This document shows positions 10,291 to 22,806 of a DNA stretch of 64,000 nt, piece by piece. Numbering within the stretch: the stretch's first letter is position 1; every line of letters starts with the position of its first letter. Source of the stretch: Amphiura filiformis (taxonomy: Eukaryota; Echinodermata; Ophiuroidea; Amphilepidida; Amphiuridae); the NCBI RefSeq assembly GCF_039555335.1, contig NW_027305498.1:62001-126000 (forward strand), read 5' to 3'. The notes under the pieces were generated by a model, which made no database searches, was not told the origin of the DNA, and worked only from the letters and a program-made list of their open reading frames with translations. The translations under genes were made by a program, and so were the position numbers.

Positions 10291-10420
10291 TTACCCTTCA
10301 AACACAAAACGTTTTCGACATTATTCGGAAACGGTTAGATAAGGTTGTCAGAAAACGTTTGAATGTCCGGTTATATAAATGGTATACAAAGATTATAAAA
10401 CGGTGTCATAAAATTGAAAA
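10291..10420. mobile_element. CCCAGCAAACAC-family MITE fragment
   Basis: Contains caaacacaaaacgttttcga and aatgtccggttatataaatgg, matching the ends and core of the 1370-2035 element. The terminal CCCAG is lost and only one end is visible. Confidence 0.6.
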
Positions 10421-10986
10421 ACATTTATTGATAACCTACTGCAAATATTCTAGCATAATGTTATTTAAGATGATATTGAAGATGATATTATAATAAAAGC
10501 TTTGTGCATAACTTTAAACCTACATGTGGCCTGTTAAACCTTGTTGGAACTCTTATATAGCACTGGCTTCTGTGCTGTACTCTGATACCTGTATGATGAT
10601 TTTCCAACTGTAGGATAGTAGCTGATAGTTCAGCACTGGTAGTTCCACAAGAGGGGCTATCAGATCTCAAAGCAGCCAAGCAGCCCTTTCCTTAGGCAAG
10701 GCCTACCTGCTGAGCAGTGATGACAGATTCAATTTACACTGTGTATTGCATGGTCTGTTGTCAAAATATGTATGGGAAAATTTTTCAAAAAGCTTAACTT
10801 AATTTAAACACATGCGCAGTGAAATTTGCACTCCACAAACTATCTTCATAAAGTTTACATTGGGAGAAGAATTTTAGAAGTATTGAGATCTTTGGTGAAA
10901 TTTAATTTGCATGTATGGAAATGTGATAGAGAAATTACGATATCCAGTAGTCAGAGACAAGGAGAGAAAGTTATGGGTATAATAAC
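10421..10986. other. no gene recognised
   Basis: Non-repetitive AT-rich sequence with no supported feature. Confidence 0.4.
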
Positions 10987-11330
10987 TTAAAGGAGTATTT
11001 CATGATCCTAGCATCCTCATTTTATGACGTTTTTCAGTACATATCCACGAAAAAAGCATATTCCCAAAATTTCAGTTGATTCCGATTTTGCGTTTGCGAG
11101 TTATGCATGATTATGTGTATTACACTGCTCCATAGACATACGTTGTAATTTCGTTCTGGTGCACCAGAACGAAATTCAAATTTCGCGATATCTTTACTAA
11201 ACGAATTAATCTGCAAGAAATATTTTGTACATAAACATTATGTAGCCAGAGTATTCCAGTGATATAAAAATCTCAACTTTTTTTGAAAAAAGTGGGGGAT
11301 GAGGCTGTGGATCACGAAATGCCCTTTTAA
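10987..11330. mobile_element. TTAA-flanked MITE, family 'AAAGG-TATTTC-TGATCC', copy 1
   Basis: Left end TTAAaggagtatttcatgatcc; right end ggatcacgaaatgccctttTTAA. Inverted ends of about 20 bp inside a TTAA duplication point to a piggyBac-type non-autonomous element. The centre contains a perfect 30-bp palindrome at 11147-11176 (arms aatttcgttctggtg / caccagaacgaaatt). Copy 2 at 12399-12660 shares most of the body but not this palindrome. Confidence 0.75.
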
Positions 11331-12398
11331 GTTCAGGTAATTGAACAACAATTCAATAGCATAGCCGAGATTTTTGCTAGAGGGGTTAGCCTGTGTAGGA
11401 CGGGGCCCAAATCCACCAAAAGGGGTGGTATGGGGTCGTGGTGCCAAGTAAAAAGAAGATTTCACAAAGGACCACCCCTGGGGACCACTTTTCATGCTAA
11501 CTTGAGCTGTTCAAAATATCCAACAAAAGTACATTCTTAGATGAAGTAAGATGAAGTAGAAAATTCTGCACTTCTTCCTTGCAAAACATCCTGTCATGTA
11601 GGCGCTAGGCCTACAGGCCTGTTTGTGTAGATGTTACGCACTTTTTTGAGGGGGTAAAGAAATGAAAGAATCATTAATTATTGTTTGCCTTACAAGAACG
11701 GTGGTCCCAATTTACAATAAAATTGCACCCCCCCATTTTGTCAACAAAAATTCTATGACCCCCCCCCCACCACCACTGATACACCTTGCCCCCTAAACAG
11801 GCTAAAATTGTATTGAAATCAGTCTTTTTCAATAAAATAAACATACTATCTGTGGTCATCTTGTGACTCTACATTTTGGTCATTACAAATGTTATGACCC
11901 TCCCCCCATTTTTCTTTTCAAAAATTTATGACCCCCATGACCTCCCTAAAATGATAGCCCTGTAAGCTCCTTGAAATATTGTCATCCAAAATCACCATCC
12001 TTGGATCTACGAGTATAATGATAAGATAAATCTCATGGAATTGCGCCTTAGTCTGTACAGATTGGATTCCCCCCTCTTTCTCTCCTTTTCTCTCTCCCGC
12101 TCATCCCCCTCTATCTTTTCATCTCTCTCCCACATTTTTCTTTTTTTTGTTCCTGTACTGGCAGGTGGAGGGGGATATGCATTTTTGTCAGAGCCCCGGA
12201 AGCTATGCCATTGTTCCACTTCCATTTTATTTCATTTGATAAAAGATGGCCATGCATGACGTAGTCTATAATGGTAGAGAAATTAAAGCTAATTAAAACA
12301 AAACTATACACTAGGCCTACTGCATTCAAATGGAAAGTCATACCAGATAATCAGAAACCTATAATATTTTCTATTTATATATTCTATTGCATCGCCAT
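11331..12398. other. intron; homopolymer C and polypyrimidine tracts, no gene
   Basis: C-runs at about 11728-11770 and 11895-11905 occur in a degraded repeat built of gaccccccc...ttatgac words. A polypyrimidine tract runs at about 12068-12142 (cccctctttctctcc...). Short open frames here have no domains. Confidence 0.45.
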
Positions 12399-12660
12399 TT
12401 AAAGGTGTATTTCGTGATCCTAGGATCCTCTTTTTAAGACATTTTTCATTAGATATCCACCAAAAAAGCTCATTCCCCAAATTGCAGTTGATTCAGACTT
12501 TGTGCTTGCAAGTTGTGCACGATTATTGCAAAAAAGATTAATCTACAAGAAATTTTTTGTACATAAACATTATGTAGCCAGGGGTTTCCAGTGGTATAAA
12601 AATATCAATTTTTTTGGAGATATTAAGTTAGGAAATGAGGATGTGGATCACGAAATGACA
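12399..12660. mobile_element. TTAA-flanked MITE, copy 2, degraded right end
   Basis: Left end TTAAaggtgtatttcgtgatcc; right part reads gtggatcacgaaatgacaatg, where the outermost bases have decayed. The interior shares cagttgattc, gtacataaacattatgtagcc and ccagtggtataaaaat with the 10987-11330 copy. Confidence 0.7.
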
Positions 12661-13030
12661 ATGTGGATCACTTTATAATATAGGCTACTGGTCAGACAAT
12701 AGAGAGACCTGTGTGTGTTTGTGATTTTTGATATATCTTTTTTGAATGATCAAAAGCTATTTCACCATTAAATAACATGAACTTTAAAACACATAATTTT
12801 ACCAACATTGAAAGCAAATTATCTTGGTACTGAAAGTGGTTAGAAACTTTATGGATCTAGCCTATGGTGTATTGTATTAATTAATGTTGCATACCAATCA
12901 CAGTAGGTGATTTCCAGGCTCATGATATTTGGGTATGTGATAAGTGATTGACAAATTGCTTGATGGGGAGTGTAAATCCTGCTGTTCTGAGGGGTAATAA
13001 AATGAACAGTGGAAATACTAGTTCCCTCGC
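12661..13030. other. no gene recognised
   Basis: Plain AT-rich intronic sequence. Confidence 0.4.
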
Positions 13031-13158
13031 TACGCTCGGTGCTCCCTTCGGTCGCTATTCGAGAGGCGTCGCGGTTTGTGGAACGGGGCTACGCTACGCT
13101 CGGTGCTCCCTTCGGTCGCTATTCGAGAGGCGTCGCGGTTTGTGGAACGGAGCTAGTT
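13031..13158 (+). repeat. 64-bp GC-rich tandem duplication
   Basis: tacgctcggtgctcccttcg begins at 13031 and again at 13095, and the copies are nearly identical over 64 bp. The CpG content is far above that of the surrounding AT-rich intron. It contains cggtcgctattcgagaggcg in each unit. No coding function is seen. Confidence 0.85.
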
Positions 13159-13261
13159 CTACTCTTATATATATAATTGTATCTCACACGAGATCCAGGC
13201 CTTTTCTCCGGCTTGTTGCTGTTGGCAGTGTACCTGTTGTTTGCCATAATCTTATTTAAGT

Positions 13262-13481
13262 GTTGACAAAATATTTGGCAAAAACAAATGTTTGCAAAAA
13301 TGTTACAATAACATTTTCAAAACATTATTGTTGCAGTTTGTTTTCATACAAAACGTTTTAAAACGTTTCCATGACCTTTATATACCCCGACATTTAATGT
13401 TATCAAAACGTTTTTATCTAAACCAAATCCCAAAATAGAATATGTCTACGACGTTTTAAAAACATGTTTGTGTTTGCTGGG
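13262..13481. mobile_element. CCCAGCAAACAC-family MITE, right part
   Basis: Ends tgtgtttgctggg|TA as in the full copy at 1370-2035 and includes aaacgttttcatgacctttatataccccgac-type core words. The left terminus is missing or degraded. Confidence 0.65.
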
Positions 13482-13483
13482 TA

Positions 13484-14145
13484 TGCAGCAGTATGCTTGA
13501 AAGGATCATAGCGTTTGTTTTCTCAATTACAAGTTACTCATTTCGGTAACAAATGGACGGTTAATTCTGTCCTCCATAAGAAAATGTAAGTGACTTTGGG
13601 GTATATGCATAGTCACTTGCGTCTAACTAACAATGCTAACTGTTCAAGTGACCATGCATGCATATACCCTAAAGTAACTTGTATTTATTATGGAGGGCAT
13701 AATTCACCGTATGTTTGTTGCCAAAATGAGTAACATTTAATTTAGTCATCTGGACTGCGCATGTATTTGTGTTACGCTTGTGGTGATCGCGCTCTAAAAA
13801 AACGTGTTCAACAACAACCACGGGCAAACGGTCATTTTAGACACAACTGCGGAGTCTCAATGCAACCAGAATCTGGTTGCCGAGTGTGATACTTGTTAAC
13901 ACGTAAGAGTCTCAGTCAATCTGAAACTTGACGAATAAGGGCAGCAGTCTAGTGTTATATACCAAACTCACCACAGTTTAGTAGGAACACCAAAAATACC
14001 TTTACACTACAAGCGTTGATTATTCTGCAAATCATGATTCGTTGTAATGCTTGAAGAGCTGATAATATACACAAAATATACAATGGGACAACATTTTAGA
14101 ATGATAGAATGTTACAACATACAGTAAATCAAATCTAACTCTTAC
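13484..14145. other. intron with a large imperfect hairpin near 13540-13740
   Basis: Two segments are inverted relatives: gttactcatttcggtaacaaa near 13535 with tttgttgccaaaatgagtaac near 13710, and ggtatatgcatagtcacttg with aagtgaccatgcatgcatat further in. They probably form a fold-back MITE of about 200 bp. No gene. Confidence 0.5.
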
Positions 14146-14370
14146 TTTTGTCGCAGTTAGTTCCCTGCCATCCCTGGTCACAGTTACAAGAATACTGGTT
14201 GACAGCATCGACGCACATGCCATTCACGCATGGCCCTGAAGAGCATTCATCTACATCTACTTCACAGTGTAGGCCTGTCCACCCACTTGGACATTGGCAT
14301 ACATAACTCTTGACTCGGTCGATACATGAGCCTCCATTTTGACAAGGAAAGCTGTTACATTCATCAATAT
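14146..14370 (-). CDS. exon encoding two calcium-binding EGF-like domains (first in transcript order)
   Basis: Minus strand, acceptor ..cttgcag|ATATTGATG and donor ..GACAAAA|gtaaga. It is 225 bp, phase 1-1, and open throughout. Module 1: DIDEC, CNSFPC, CQNGGSC (O-fucose-type pattern present), CIDRVKSYVC, CPSGWTG. Module 2: DVDEC, CSSGPC, CVDAVNQYSC, CDQGWQG, with the sixth cysteine in TNCDK. All cysteines are present. Its size and phase match 641-865 and 2951-3175 exactly, and by eye it is closer to 2951-3175. The next upstream exon is not within 30 kb of recognisable EGF sequence; the LINE plus satellite insertion lengthens that intron by about 29 kb. Confidence 0.92.
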
Positions 14371-14854
14371 CTGCAAGATGATAAGAAAAGAAGTGGTACT
14401 TATTTGAAGTGCACTATCCAAAAAAAACTCAACAAGAGTGCCACTGAAATCGTTTCTTGTAAACCTCCCCTACTCTGATGAGTTTGCGCTGGACTGCGAG
14501 TACCGGTACTACATGACGTCTAATGTTATATGAGGGCGCTGATCTCGACCTGCAGCATACAATATCGCTCCAGAAAATTTCACCTTTTTTACTGTATTTG
14601 CATCATTTTGTACGTATAAGGAACTTAGTTAACTGTTTGTAAGTACTCCGTGATACTAATAAGGAACTTAAGATTCATTATGCTGTTATAGTTTCACCGT
14701 ATATGAACTTTTTAGTACCATCGTGTTTCATCGTTATTGACTCGTATTGGTTTTCGTTCCCACCTAGTACATCGAATTCTGCACCTTGATCAACATGATA
14801 TGATTGTATACTGTATTCATTTTGCTTATGTAACTTGTATTAATTGCTGCAATT
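14371..14854. other. intron; possible LINE 5' untranslated region
   Basis: No coding feature. The LINE reading frame begins just to the right, so part of this stretch may be its 5' UTR. The left edge of the element cannot be placed. Confidence 0.35.
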
Positions 14855-17800
14855 ATGAGACCTTTCCTATATGCTCAATCAGCGCTCATTCGTTTCGCAT
14901 GGAAAGGTGTCGCTAACAACCACTATGTGAACGCATCAGTGAACGCATCAGTGAAACTTTCACAATTGAAATTTCTCGCCCGTGGATGCAGAAGTGGTCG
15001 CCATAAGAAAAGATTGATAGCCACTACCATAACAAACAGAATCCCGAAATGCACTGCACCAAAAACAGTGTCTGGCGTTAATACTCGAAATCTTGTAAAT
15101 GTTCCGCGATGTATTGAGCAGAATACCCATAATTCACCTGGCATAAGATTCGCAACATGGAACGCTAGGTCTGTCAAAGCCAAAAATAAATCTGCATCAT
15201 TGTGTGATTACGTTATTTCAAATCAAGTGGATATTTTGGCAATTACTGAGACTTGGTTGACGGGCACTGATAAAGACAACCGTGCCCTTGCAGATATCAA
15301 AAATACTCTGCCAAATTACGAGTTCCATCACATCTACCGTAAGCATTGTAGAGGTGGCGGAGTAGGTGTTATTTTCCGTGATGGTTTGAAAGTCAATTTT
15401 AATAACACCCGCGACTTCAAATCATTTGAGTATATGGACATGCGTATCTCTTCTGGCTCCACTGGTTTCCAACTTCTGGTCATTTACCGACCGCAACAGA
15501 TTCTGAGAGCAAAAATACATCATCTTTGTTCTTCGAAGAGTTTTCGACGTTCCTCGAGTCCCTGTGCGCAACAGCTACTGATCACCTTTTGCTGGCCGGG
15601 GATTTCAATTTCCACGTTGATGTCGTGGATGACCGCGAAGCATTGCGTTTTCTTCAAATGCTTGAACTTGGTAACCTTCAACAACATGTAAAGGAACCTA
15701 CTCACATCGATGGTCATACTCTGGACCTTTTGATCACCAGAAATGACGACGACCTTGTTAGATCTGTGACTGTGTACAGAGGCTTACCATCTGACCACTT
15801 TGCCGTGAAGTCCATTGTTAACATCACTCGTCCTGGACTAAGTAGGAAGCTTATTACATCTCGCTCTCTACGCAAAATCAATGACGCTTATTTCCGGAAA
15901 GATATTCAATCTTCTGTGGACTCTATCTCAGTTGATGATCTTGATTCAATGGTCACTGAATATCACGACAAGCTGTCTGGAGTCCTTAACAAGCATGCTC
16001 CAGAAAAGGAAAGAACGATTGTGCTGCGACCACACGCACCATGGTACACTGAATCTCTCAGAGTAGCCAAACAGAAAAAAAGGCGTCAAGAGCGTAAGTG
16101 GTTGAAAAGTGGTCTTACTGTTGACAAAGAATTATATAAGGAGCAGTGTGCAGAATACAAACAACTTCTGACAAAGTCTAAGACTGAATTTCACAGTAAT
16201 GAGATCGGCGATGCTAACCAACGCGATCTGTTTCGTGTGATTGATAAACTTACATCGCCAAAGGCATCTCGTACACTCCCAGATTACGAGAACCCAAAAG
16301 ACTTGGCCAATTTGTTTGCCACATTCTTCAGCGACAAGATCAAGATGCTGCAGAATAGATTGAACACCATCGAATCTTCAACACATGTGCAGGCAAACAA
16401 GATGTGTGCAACGTCCTTTAGTGAATTTACTCGTATCTCAGAGGACGAGGTTTTGAAAGCAATAAAATCTGCTTCTATTACGTCTTGTCCATCAGATCCA
16501 CTTCCTGTTAGCACCTTCAAATCGTGCCTTGATGATCTACTACCGCTGATAACTGAGATAGTCAACACGTCTTTGACATCTGGAATATTTCCTGTATCGC
16601 TAAAGCACGCTCGTATTATACCCCTGTTAAAGAAATCAAATCTGGACATCAACAACTTCTCTAACTACCGCCCGATTTCAAACCTTGCATTTATGGGAAA
16701 GGTAATCGAGCGATGCGCTGTGCAACAATTACAAACATATCTTAGCGACAATCATCTTCACGCTTCAGCACAATCTGCATATAGACAATTTCACAGTGTG
16801 GAGAAAGCTATTGTTAAAGTGCAAAATGACATCTTAGCTGCACTTGACAAACGCGAGGAAGCTCTGCTAGTATTGCTCGACTTCAGCGCTGCTTTTGATC
16901 TCATTGACCACAATCAGCTGCTCGACAGGCTTGCTACTCGCTACGGCGTCAAAGACAAAGCACTGCAGTGGTTTGCATCATACCTCAGCGGCAGAACCCA
17001 GTCCGTCGTCATACAGAATGTGTCATCTGATCCTGTTGTCTTAGAATGCGGCGTTCCACAGGGATCTGTAGCAGGCCCACTGGCTTTCACCATCTTCAGT
17101 GCACCACTACAGGATATCATCGAGTCTCATGGCATCAAGACTATAATCTACGCTGATGATACACAGTTATATCTGACGTTCCCGCCTAAAGATCGCGTTC
17201 AAGCCATCAAGAAAATCGAGGCCTGTATCGCTGATATTCGAGCGTGGTGCCGATTGAATAAGCTTGTCTTGAATGATAGCAAGACGGAGCTCATTTATTG
17301 TTCTTCCAATTTTAACAAATCACCTTGAAGCCGTCCATCAAGATCGGCGATGCTACGATTCATCCGTCGACCAGCGCAAGAAATCTCGGCGTTATCATGG
17401 ATCCCAATCTTTGTATGAGTGATCATGTAAATAACGTGTGCAAAGGAGCTTTAGTCGGTATAAGAAAGATCGGACAAATACGCAGCTATCTGACAGAGGA
17501 TGCCACGTTAAGTTAGTGCATGCCTTCGTGACATCAAGGCTAGATTCCTGTAATTCCCTTTTGTTTGGATTACCAGATCGTGACATACACAAAGTACAGA
17601 TGGTACAGAACACAGCAGCTCGTCTTGTTCTTCGTGTTTCGCGACGTGATCATATTACACCTTCGCTAAAACAGCTACATTGGTTGCCAATTAAACAGAG
17701 AGCTATTTATAAGATCCTGCTTCTTGCATATAAAGCCCTGAATGGTATGGCACCTGAATATATTTCTGATCTTGTTGAGCTGTATGTACCAACCAGAGCG

Positions 17801-17998
17801 TTGAGATCGTCCTCAGAGTTTCGCTTGAGTATACCATCTTATGCTACGAAATTCTACGGTAAAAGATCACTTGCCTATGCAGCTGCTGCTTTGTGGAATA
17901 CACTTCCAATTCACATTCGGCGAGCATCTTCTACCAGTATGTTTAAATCGCAGCTGAAAACGCATCTTTTCATCCAACATTTCAATCAATCTGTTTAG
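14855..17998 (+). pseudogene. CR1/L2-like non-LTR retrotransposon ORF2 (endonuclease plus reverse transcriptase), frameshifted
   Basis: Domains in order: a basic N-terminal stretch; an apurinic-type endonuclease (ATWNARSV, ITETWL, GGGVGVIFRD, AGDFNFHV, LPSDHFAV) from about 15140 to 15830; a linker; a reverse transcriptase with NYRPISNLAF, LVLLDFSAAFDLIDH, CGVPQGSVAGPLAF and the catalytic YADDTQLY at about 17150; then a C-terminal region with [38 protein letters not shown] and [10 protein letters not shown], the typical tail of CR1/L2/Rex1-clade LINEs. Three frame breaks (about 15490, 17325 and 17510) stop translation, but key catalytic residues survive, so the copy is fairly young. It reverse-transcribes its own RNA at a nicked target in this family. 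It lies antisense to the EGF gene. Confidence 0.92.
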
Positions 17999-18265
17999 AA
18001 TTGTGCTGTTTTTCATCTGCTACGCCATCTTAAATCATTATATTTATGAAATATGTTTTTATTATGCTATTGCAATTCTGTGAAATTGCATATAGGCTGA
18101 TGTTCTGGAACCTCTCCCCTAAGTCCTATATTATCATCGCTCATGTGTGTTTTTTAAGATACCGCTGTGCCGGTCACATTTCTGCATGATTGCATTTTGT
18201 ATTCTTCGATGTGTATTATATTGTTTCATCATCTATTAGTGTACGGTGATCCTGAAGGGTCATAA
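14855..18265 (+). mobile_element. LINE 5' portion: ORF2 plus first part of 3' UTR
   Basis: After the stop at 17998 the 3' UTR carries ttctggaacctctcccct (about 18106) and cgctgtgccggtcacatt (about 18163), then tgtttcatcatctattagtg. The same words, in the same order and strand, recur at 42.2-42.6 kb on the far side of the satellite block. This suggests one LINE split by a later insertion. Confidence 0.75.
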
Positions 18266-18289
18266 CTGTCTATGGAAAAACACACAGTA

Positions 18290-21200
18290 AAAAACTATAT
18301 AGAAACCAATGCAAAATTCAAAAGTGGCATGAAAAATTGCCTCTACACGTAAACCTATGGGATTTTGGAAAATGGCAAGAAAACTTACTCTGCACGTAAT
18401 TCAATGGGATTTTGCAAAATGGCAAGAAAACTGACTCTACACGTAATCCAATGGTATTTTGCAAAATGGCAAGAAAACTGACTCTACACGTAATCCAATG
18501 GGATTTTACAAAATGGCAAGAAAACTTTCTCTACACGTAATCCAATGGTATTTTGCAAAATGGCAAGAAAACTGACTCTACACGTAATCCAATGGTATTT
18601 TGCAAAACGGCATGAAAACTTTTTCTACACGTAAACCTATGGGATTTTGCAAAATGGCATGAAAACTTTCTCTGCACGTAATGCAATGGGACTTTGCAAA
18701 ATGGCATGAAAACTTACTCTACACGTAATCCAATGGGTTTTTGCAAAACGGCATGAAAACTTTTTCTACACGTAAACCTATGGGGTTTTGCAAAATGGCA
18801 AGAAAACTTACTCTACACGTAATCCAATGGGATTTTGCAAAGTGGCATGAAAATATTTTCTACACGTAAACCAATGGGATTTTGCAAAATGGCAAGAAAA
18901 CTTACTTTACACGTAATCCAATGGGATTTTGCAAAGTGGCATGAAAATATTTTCTACACGTAAACCTATGGGATTTTGCAAAATGGCAAGAAAACTTACT
19001 GTACACGTAAGCCAATGGGATTTTGCAAAGTGGTATGAAAATATTTTCTACACGTAAACCAATGGGATTTTGCAAAATGGCAAGAAAACTTTCTCTTCAA
19101 GTAATCCAATGGGATTTTGCAAAATGGCAAGAAAACTTACTCTACACGTAATCAAATGGGATTTTGCAAAACGGCATGAAAACTTTTTCTACACGTAAAC
19201 CTATGGGATTTTTCAAAATGGCAAGAAAACTTACTCTACACGTTAACCAATGGGATTTTGCAAAATGGCAAGAAAACTTACTCTACACGTAATCCAATGG
19301 TATTTTGCAAAACGGCGTGAAAACTTTTTCTACACGTAAGCCTATGGGATTTTGCAAATTGGCAAGGAAACTTACTCTACACGCAATCCAATGGAATTTT
19401 GCAAAGTGGCATGAAAATATTTTCTACACGTAAACCAATGGGATTTTGCAAAATGGCAAGAAAACTTACTCTACACGTTAACCAATGGGGTTTTGCAAAA
19501 TGGCAAGAAAACTTACTCTACACGTAATCCAATGGTAATTTGCAAAACGGCATGAAAACTTTTTCTACACGTAAACCTATGGGATTTTGGAAAATGACAA
19601 GAAAACTTACTCTACACGTAATTCAATGGGATTTTGCAAAGTGGCATAAAAATATTTTCTACACGTAAACCAATGGGATTTTGCAAAATGGCAAGAAAAC
19701 TTACTTTACACGTAATCCAATGGGATTTTGCAAAGTGGCATGAAAATATTTTCTACACGTAAACCTATGGGATTTTGCAAAATGGCAAGAAAACTTACTC
19801 TACACGTAAGCCAATGGGATTTTGCAAAGTGGTATGAAAATATTTTCTACACGTAAACCAATGGGATTTTGCAAAATGGCAAGAAAACTTTCTCTTCAAG
19901 TAATCCAATGGGATTTTGCAAAATGGCAAGAAAACTTACTCTACACGTAATCAAATGGGATTTTGCAAAACGGCATGAAAACTTTTTCTACACGTAAACC
20001 TATGGGATTTTTCAAAATGGCAAGAAAACTTACTCTACACGTTAACCAATGGGATTTTGCAAAATGGCAAGAAAACTTACTCTACACGTAATCCAATGGT
20101 ATTTTGCAAAACGGCGTGAAAACTTTTTCTACACGTAAGCCTATGGGATTTTGCAAATTGGCAAGAAAACTTACTCTACACGCAATCCAATGGAATTTTG
20201 CAAAGTGGCATGAAAATATTTTCTACACGTAAACCAATGGGATTTTGCAAAATGGCAAGAAAACTTACTCTACACGTTAACCAATGGGGTTTTGCAAAAT
20301 GGCAAGAAAACTTACTCTACACGTAATCCAATGGTAATTTGCAAAACGGCATGAAAACTTTTTCTACACGTAAACCTATGGGATTTTGGAAAATGACAAG
20401 AAAACTTACTCTACACGTAATTCAATGGGATTTTGCAAAATGGCAAGAAAACTGACTCTACACGTAATCCAATGGTATTTTGCAAAATGGCAAGAAAACT
20501 GACTCTACACGTAATCCAATGGTATTTTGCAAAATGGCAAGAAAACTTTCTCTACACGTAATCCAATGGTATTTTGCAAAATGGCAAGAAAACTGACTCT
20601 ACACGTAATCCAATGGGTTTTTGCAAAACGGCATGAAAACTTTTTCTACACGTAAACCTATGGGATTTTGCAAAATGGCAAGAAAACTTACTCTACACGT
20701 TAACCAATGGGATTTTGCAAAATGGCAAGAAAACTTACTCTACACGTAATCCAATGGGATTTTGCAAAATGGCATGAAAACTTTCTCTGCACGTAATGCA
20801 ATGGGACTTTGCAAAATGGCATGAAAACTTACTCTACACGTAATTCAATGGGATTTTGCAAAATGGCAAGAAAACTGACTCTACACGTAATCCAATGGTA
20901 ATTTGCAAAACGGCATGCAAACTTTTTCTACACGTAAACCTATGGGATTTTGCAAAATGGCAAGAAAACTTACTCTACACGTTAACCAATGGGATTTTGC
21001 AAAATGGCAAGAAAACTTACTCTACACGTAATCCAATGGGATTTTGCAAAATGGCATGAAAACTTTCTCTGCACGTAATGCAATGGGACTTTGCAAAATG
21101 GCATGAAAACTTACTCTACACGTAATTCAATGGGATTTTGCAAAATGGCAAGAAAACTGATTCTACACGTAATCCAATGGTAATTTGCAAAACGGCATGA

Positions 21201-22806
21201 AAACTTTTTCTACACGTAAACCTATGGGATTTTGCAAAATGGCAAGAAAACTTACTCTACACGTTAACCAATGGGATTTTGCAAAATGGCAAGAAAACTT
21301 ACTCTACACGTAATCCAATGGGATTTTGCAAAATGGCATGAAAACTTTCTCTGCACGTAATGCAATGGGACTTTGCAAAATGGCATGAAAACTTACTCTA
21401 CACGTAATTCAATGGGATTTTGCAAAATGGCAAGAAAACCGACTCTACACGTAATCCAATGGTATTTTGCAAAATGGCAAGAAAACTGACTCTACACGTA
21501 ATCCAATGGTATTTTGCAAAATGGCAAGAAAACGTTCTCTACACGTAATCCAATGGTATTTTGCAAAATGGCAAGAAAACTGACTCTACACGTAATCCAA
21601 TGGGTTTTTGCAAAACGGCATGAAAACTTTTTCTACACGTAAACCTATGGGGTTTTGCAAAATGGCAAGAAAACTTACTCTACACGTAATCCAATGGGAT
21701 TTTGCAAAGTGGCATGAAAATATTTTCTACACGTAAACCAATGGGATTTTGCAAAATGGCAAGAAAACTTACTTTACACGTAATCCAATGGGATTTTGCA
21801 AAGTGGCATGAAAATATTTTCTACACGTAAACCTATGGGATTTTGCAAAATGGCAAGAAAACTTACTCTACACGTAAGCCAATGGGATTTTGCAAAGTGG
21901 TATGAAAATATTTTCTACACGTAAACCAATGGGATTTTGCAAAATGGCAAGAAAACTTTCTCTTCAAGTAATCCAATGGGATTTTGCAAAATGGCAAGAA
22001 AACTTACTCTACACGTAATCAAATGGGATTTTGCATAACGGCATGAAAACTTTTTCTACACGTAAACCTATGGGATTTTTCAAAATGGCAAGAAAACTTA
22101 CTCTACACGTTAACCAATGGGATTTTGCAAAATGGCAAGAAAACTTACTCTACACGTAATCCAATGGTATTTTGCAAAACGGCGTGAAAACTTTTTCTAC
22201 ACGTAAGCCTATGGGATTTTGCAAATTGTCAAGAAAACTTACTCTACACGCAATCCAATGGAATTTTGCAAAGTGGCATGAAAATATTTTCTACACGTAA
22301 ACCTATGGGATTTTGCAAAATGGCAAGAAAACTTACTCTACACGTTAGCCAATGGGGTTTTGCAAAATGGCAAGAAAACTTACTCTACACGTAATCCAAT
22401 GGTAATTTGCAAAACGGCATGAAAACTTTTTCTACACGTAAACCTATGGGATTTTGCAAAATGGCAAGAAAACTTACTCTACACGTAATCCAATGGTAAT
22501 TTGCAAAACGGCATGAAAACTTTTTCTACACGTAAACCTATATGGGATTTTGCAAAATGGCAAGAAAACTTACTCTACACGTTAACCAATGGGATTTTGC
22601 AAAATGGCAAGAAAACTTTTTGTACACGTGATCCAATGTGATTTTGCAAGGGGGCAAGAAAATTGTTCTACACGTAAACCAATGGGATTTTAAAAAACGT
22701 CGTGAAAACTTTTTCTACACGTAATCCAATGGGATTTTGGAAAATGGCAAGAAAACTTACTCTACACGTAATCCAATGGGATTTTGCAAAGTGGCAAGAA
22801 AACATT
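18290..22806 (+). repeat. 47-bp satellite array A1 (~96 units)
   Basis: The monomer is about 47 bp, built around acacgtaatccaatgg, attttgcaaaat and ggcaagaaaac. attttgcaaaat is a perfect 12-bp palindrome. Variants alternate: 'aatggcaagaaaacttactc', 'acggcatgaaaactttttc' and 'gtggcatgaaaatattttc'. Rare markers repeat at exact multiples of 47: cttactttac at 18901, 19700 and 21768 (799 = 17x47; 2068 = 44x47), and ctttctctgc at 20781, 21063 and 21345 (282 = 6x47). These show higher-order repeat blocks. Because 47 is not a multiple of 3, the open frames across it are accidental. Confidence 0.97.

Noticed and set aside
18290..22806. CRISPR-like array
   Set aside because: Units are directly abutting without unique spacers and the context is eukaryotic.
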